From Chiridota heheva (lineage: Eukaryota > Echinodermata > Holothuroidea > Apodida > Chiridotidae), in the NCBI GenBank assembly GCA_020152595.1, contig JAIGNY010001864.1, forward strand, positions 327,501 to 391,500: a DNA stretch of 64,000 nt. The letters are read 5' to 3'. The translations under genes and the position numbers were made by a program. The notes under the pieces are model-generated. The model did no database searches. It saw only the letters and a program-made list of their open reading frames with translations, and was not told the origin of the DNA. Positions 61,476 through 64,000 of the stretch are shown here, one piece after another (the stretch's first letter is position 1; each line of letters starts with the position of its first letter).

Positions 61476-62067
61476 GTAAGACGAGGTAGCCATGGGTCCG
61501 GAAATTCTTCGGTGAGACTCACAGGACTTTCCCATGTAGCCTACACTTAGAATAGAGTGTTTTTGTCTCCATCTGTACAAAGCGGGTGGCTAGTTCGAGA
61601 GAGTCCCCAGGTGTTTGTAGGCCTTAGATCACCAAGTGTGCCTGTCTAGTGGACCTCTTTCCCCTGGGCTTAAGTGTTTTTTCACCCTCGGCCCCGCCCT
61701 TTCACGAGTAGAGCCTAACGTTATACTATGCATTGTAGATACATGTTAGGATATCTTCAGTACAGGTTCTCGTATGCATTAGGCCAATTTCTTCAATCGA
61801 TTTTGGCGCATGCGTATTGGGTCGATGTCACCACAGGGTGTTCGTAGAGTCGGCTTCTTACAGCTCCAAGGAGCTGCAGTTGTTACAAGAGAGCCTATAT
61901 TTTATTTAACGTTACCAGTACATATCGTGTATTCGTTTTTCTCGCATATAATTAAGACAAAGTTTTTTATTTTCAACCTTGAATTTTAGGGCGTTGGAGA
62001 GACCTTGAGGAGGTCTCTCCGATGTCCTTTTCATAAGAGATATAATCTTTTCTTTTTATCTCCACAG

Positions 62068-62154
62068 ACGCCAAGTTACTCAGTGGATCGTGTTTTCCAC
62101 GCTACCCCTACGCTATTAAAGAATTTATGTTTGGTGATTTTCTCAGGTTTCTAA
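62068..62154 (+). CDS. Candidate terminal exon paired with 61412-61475
   Basis: A strong acceptor (TTTCTTTTTATCTCCACAG, AG at 62066-62067) opens a phase-0 frame, matching the phase of the donor at 61476. It reads TPSYSVDRVFHATPTLLKNL, then CLVIFSGF and a TAA at 62152-62154. The intron would be 592 bp and contains a perfect hairpin at 61996-62020. The peptide was not recognised. A donor-like CAG/GTTTCT is also present at 62145-62150. Confidence 0.33.
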   Translation, partial: TPSYSVDRVFHATPTLLKNLCLVIFSGF

Positions 62155-63114
62155 ATTTTTCAGATATAAATATTTCTAAAATTGTTCTTTGATGTACGAA
62201 ATTGCTATGGCTTGCCTCTCTATGTTTGACGAAGGATCGTAGGTACATCCTTATTGGGGCGTCTTGGTGTAAGTGTATATGTATGCATTCATATATATTT
62301 TTACTTTTCAGAAAAACGCCAAGAGGCGATATAAATCAATTAGTCTCAGAGTTTCTAATTACGCGAGGGCCACCTTCTCGATAGATTACTGAGTCGTGGA
62401 GGCCTGTGTTCCTAGTTTACTTTGTTAAATTTTTCCTGATTAACCTCCTGGAGGCCTCTGACTCGATAGATTACTGAGTTGGGAGGGCCACGGGTGCGGT
62501 CTATCAGAAGTAAGTTACCTGTGTCTATATTGATGAGCTAAGTGGAGTCCTAGACGTCACTTAGAATAAACCACTATAAAGAAGCGCCCCCTTCTTGATA
62601 AGATTACTGAGATGTGGGAGGCGTGGATTTTTAGTGGGTAAACCCTTTGTACACCGCTGTGGTCCACAGTTTTGTGAACGGTAGGGCCACGTAAAGGCGG
62701 CGCCCAAAGAGGTTATATGTGAGTCACAAGTGATTTCACGGGTCCTTTCTGGTCCATATGGCTCCGGTAATTGGATCCATACGGTTTCATGGCCCTTGTT
62801 CACGGCTCCATATGCGTCAACAATCTTGCCTTACGAGAGCGACGTGACAACTGATCCTATTCTCCTAAACTATTTTCGCTCCAATTTCTCTCCAATTTGC
62901 ACTTTTTTGTTTTATAACTTCATTTTCGGATTTTCTTTTCGTGGATGGGCTTTTATCCTCGGTGAGATCGTTTCTTTTCTTTTTTTCTATTATATTTCCC
63001 TCGTTCTGTCCCGACTTTTCACGCCCTTCGTTACTAATACAGCGGTCCCATATAGTGGTTCCGCGATTTTTTTCTAGCTGCCTCGGTCTCTCGGCCCTTG
63101 GTTTTTCTTTCATA
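62155..63114 (+). promoter_or_regulatory. Probable 5' UTR of the LINE starting at 63115
   Basis: A motif of the form CTCGATAGATTACTGAGT-(C/T)G-GGAGG(C/G)C occurs three times (62376-62404, 62461-62489, 62593-62622). The sequence is GC-richer than most of the window. It leads directly into LINE ORF1. Repeated 5' UTR motifs acting as internal promoters are known for several LINE groups, but promoter activity here is inferred. No other coding sequence was recognised. Confidence 0.4.
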
Positions 63115-64000
63115 ATGACAAAGCGCCTATGCAGTGACCTTGACCTTGACCCCCTCCTCCCGTGACCCACCTGCTACCATCATTGACCATTCTGCAACCC
63201 CAATCCCAAAAATCCTTATAATCCATGCCACCAACAAGCAGGAAAGCTTTAAAAAAGTTTCTCCTTTCCTCATCCATAAAGCCCTCTTTGGCCTTGTCGG
63301 TACCCTCCCAAAGTCTCTACCCTTAGATCCGGTGATCTCCTGGTGCACTGCACCAGGGACACAAGCCACCACCCTCCTTTCCACCAAAACCCTATCCAAT
63401 TCTGGTATCGACATCACAGTCACCCCCCATCGTTCCCTAAACTCCAGCAAAGGCGTCACGCACACCGCGATCTTGCGTACATGACCGATGACGACCTCCA
63501 AGAAGAACTAGCTAACCAACATGTAACCGAAGCCCGTCGTCTCGTTCTAAAGAGAGACGGAGCCGAAACTCCCACCAACACCATATTTCTCACTTTCGCA
63601 ACTCCAACTCTCCTCCCACATCATTGCCGGCTACCTGAGAATCCAGGTCGCCCCTTATATTCCTAACCCTTTACGTTGCTACAATTGTCAGAGGTATGGC
63701 CACGGAAGAACTCCTGCCACAGCCAAGCGCGCTGTGGTAACTGCGGAGCCCGGACCATGACAACACCTCCTGCACCAACCCCACTCTGCACAAATTGTGA
63801 CGGTAAACACTCAGCAAACCATCCCTCCTTCTCGAAAGACTGTCCCACCTGGCTTCAGGAAAAACAAATAACAAAACTTAAAACCCTTAACCCCAACATA
63901 ACCTACCCTGAGGCCAGGGAAACAATTCCTCGCTTCCCTTAACTCCAAGCCTTCCTACTCAAACGTAGTCTCCTCTAACTCTAATTCCGCCCCAAACACA
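63115..64000 (+). mobile_element. LINE ORF1 (gag-like, CCHC knuckles), 5' part of a Jockey/I-like LINE
   Basis: ATG at 63115, MTKRLCSDLDLDPLLP, then a frameshift to IPKILIIHATNKQESFKKVS and PFLIHKALFGLVGTLPKSLP. It continues with ITVTPHRSLNSSKGVTHT, then DLQEELANQHVTEARRLVLK and PTNTIFLTFATP, and the zinc-knuckle region CYNCQRYGHG (Cys codon at 63677-63679). After another shift follow NSCHSQARCGNCG, CTNCDGKHSANHPSFSKDC and NPNITYPEAR. This is the ORF1 protein of RNase H-containing Jockey/I-type LINEs, an RNA-binding gag-like protein with CCHC knuckles. At least three frameshifts make it inactive. It runs off the right edge, so ORF2 would lie outside. It probably belongs to the same broad group as 40975-44945. 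Confidence 0.85.

Overview
The window is repeat-rich animal nuclear DNA with no bacterial features: no operons, rRNA or CRISPR array, and GC is low. Fragments of at least five kinds of LINE retrotransposon, tRNA-derived SINE pieces, spliceosomal-type splice sites and long microsatellites point to a metazoan. The LINE types (CR1/L2-like, RTE-like, L1/Tx1-like, Jockey/I-like with RNase H) and frequent AGGCCT words fit a marine invertebrate. Echinoderm, hemichordate, amphioxus or mollusc cannot be separated from this sequence alone.

Layout. 1-17 kb: a CR1/L2-type reverse transcriptase (RT) pseudogene (-) cut by a (TA)n tract, a second LINE remnant (+), a tRNA-derived SINE, one copy of an AGGTCA-rich dispersed repeat, a 244-bp tandem duplication, and a third LINE remnant (-) with a microsatellite tail. 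17-24 kb: a candidate first coding exon with a U1/matrin-type zinc finger, an L1-like ORF2 pseudogene (-), and a 22-bp minisatellite starting at its broken 5' edge. 24-32 kb: a second, interrupted copy of the AGGTCA-rich element, several tandem repeats, two LINE tails, and about 0.94 kb of (TA)n. 33-41 kb: four LINE remnants and an element with a hairpin end. 41-49.5 kb: two Jockey/I-like LINEs whose coding sequence has been amplified into 40-, 26- and 49-bp tandem arrays, followed by a 2.2-kb element with perfect 12-bp terminal inverted repeats enclosing a 24-bp array. 52-57 kb: an 18/19-bp array and a 41-bp array. 57-62 kb: candidate exons of host genes. 62-64 kb: the 5' part of a LINE, with ORF1 running off the window.

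Host gene content is thin. The best candidate is a phase-0 exon at 57298-57447, possibly joined to a terminal exon at 57724-57801. Weaker candidates lie at 17867-18010 (+), 59493-59647 (-) and 61412-61475 with 62068-62154 (+). None was assigned to a named gene. Almost all long open frames in the window are by-products of tandem arrays.

The most striking theme is tandem amplification. Roughly one fifth of the window is minisatellite or microsatellite. Several arrays can be traced to a parent: three grew out of LINE coding sequence, and two to three sit inside elements with a palindromic left end and short inverted termini. That architecture resembles non-autonomous Helentron (HINE)-type elements.
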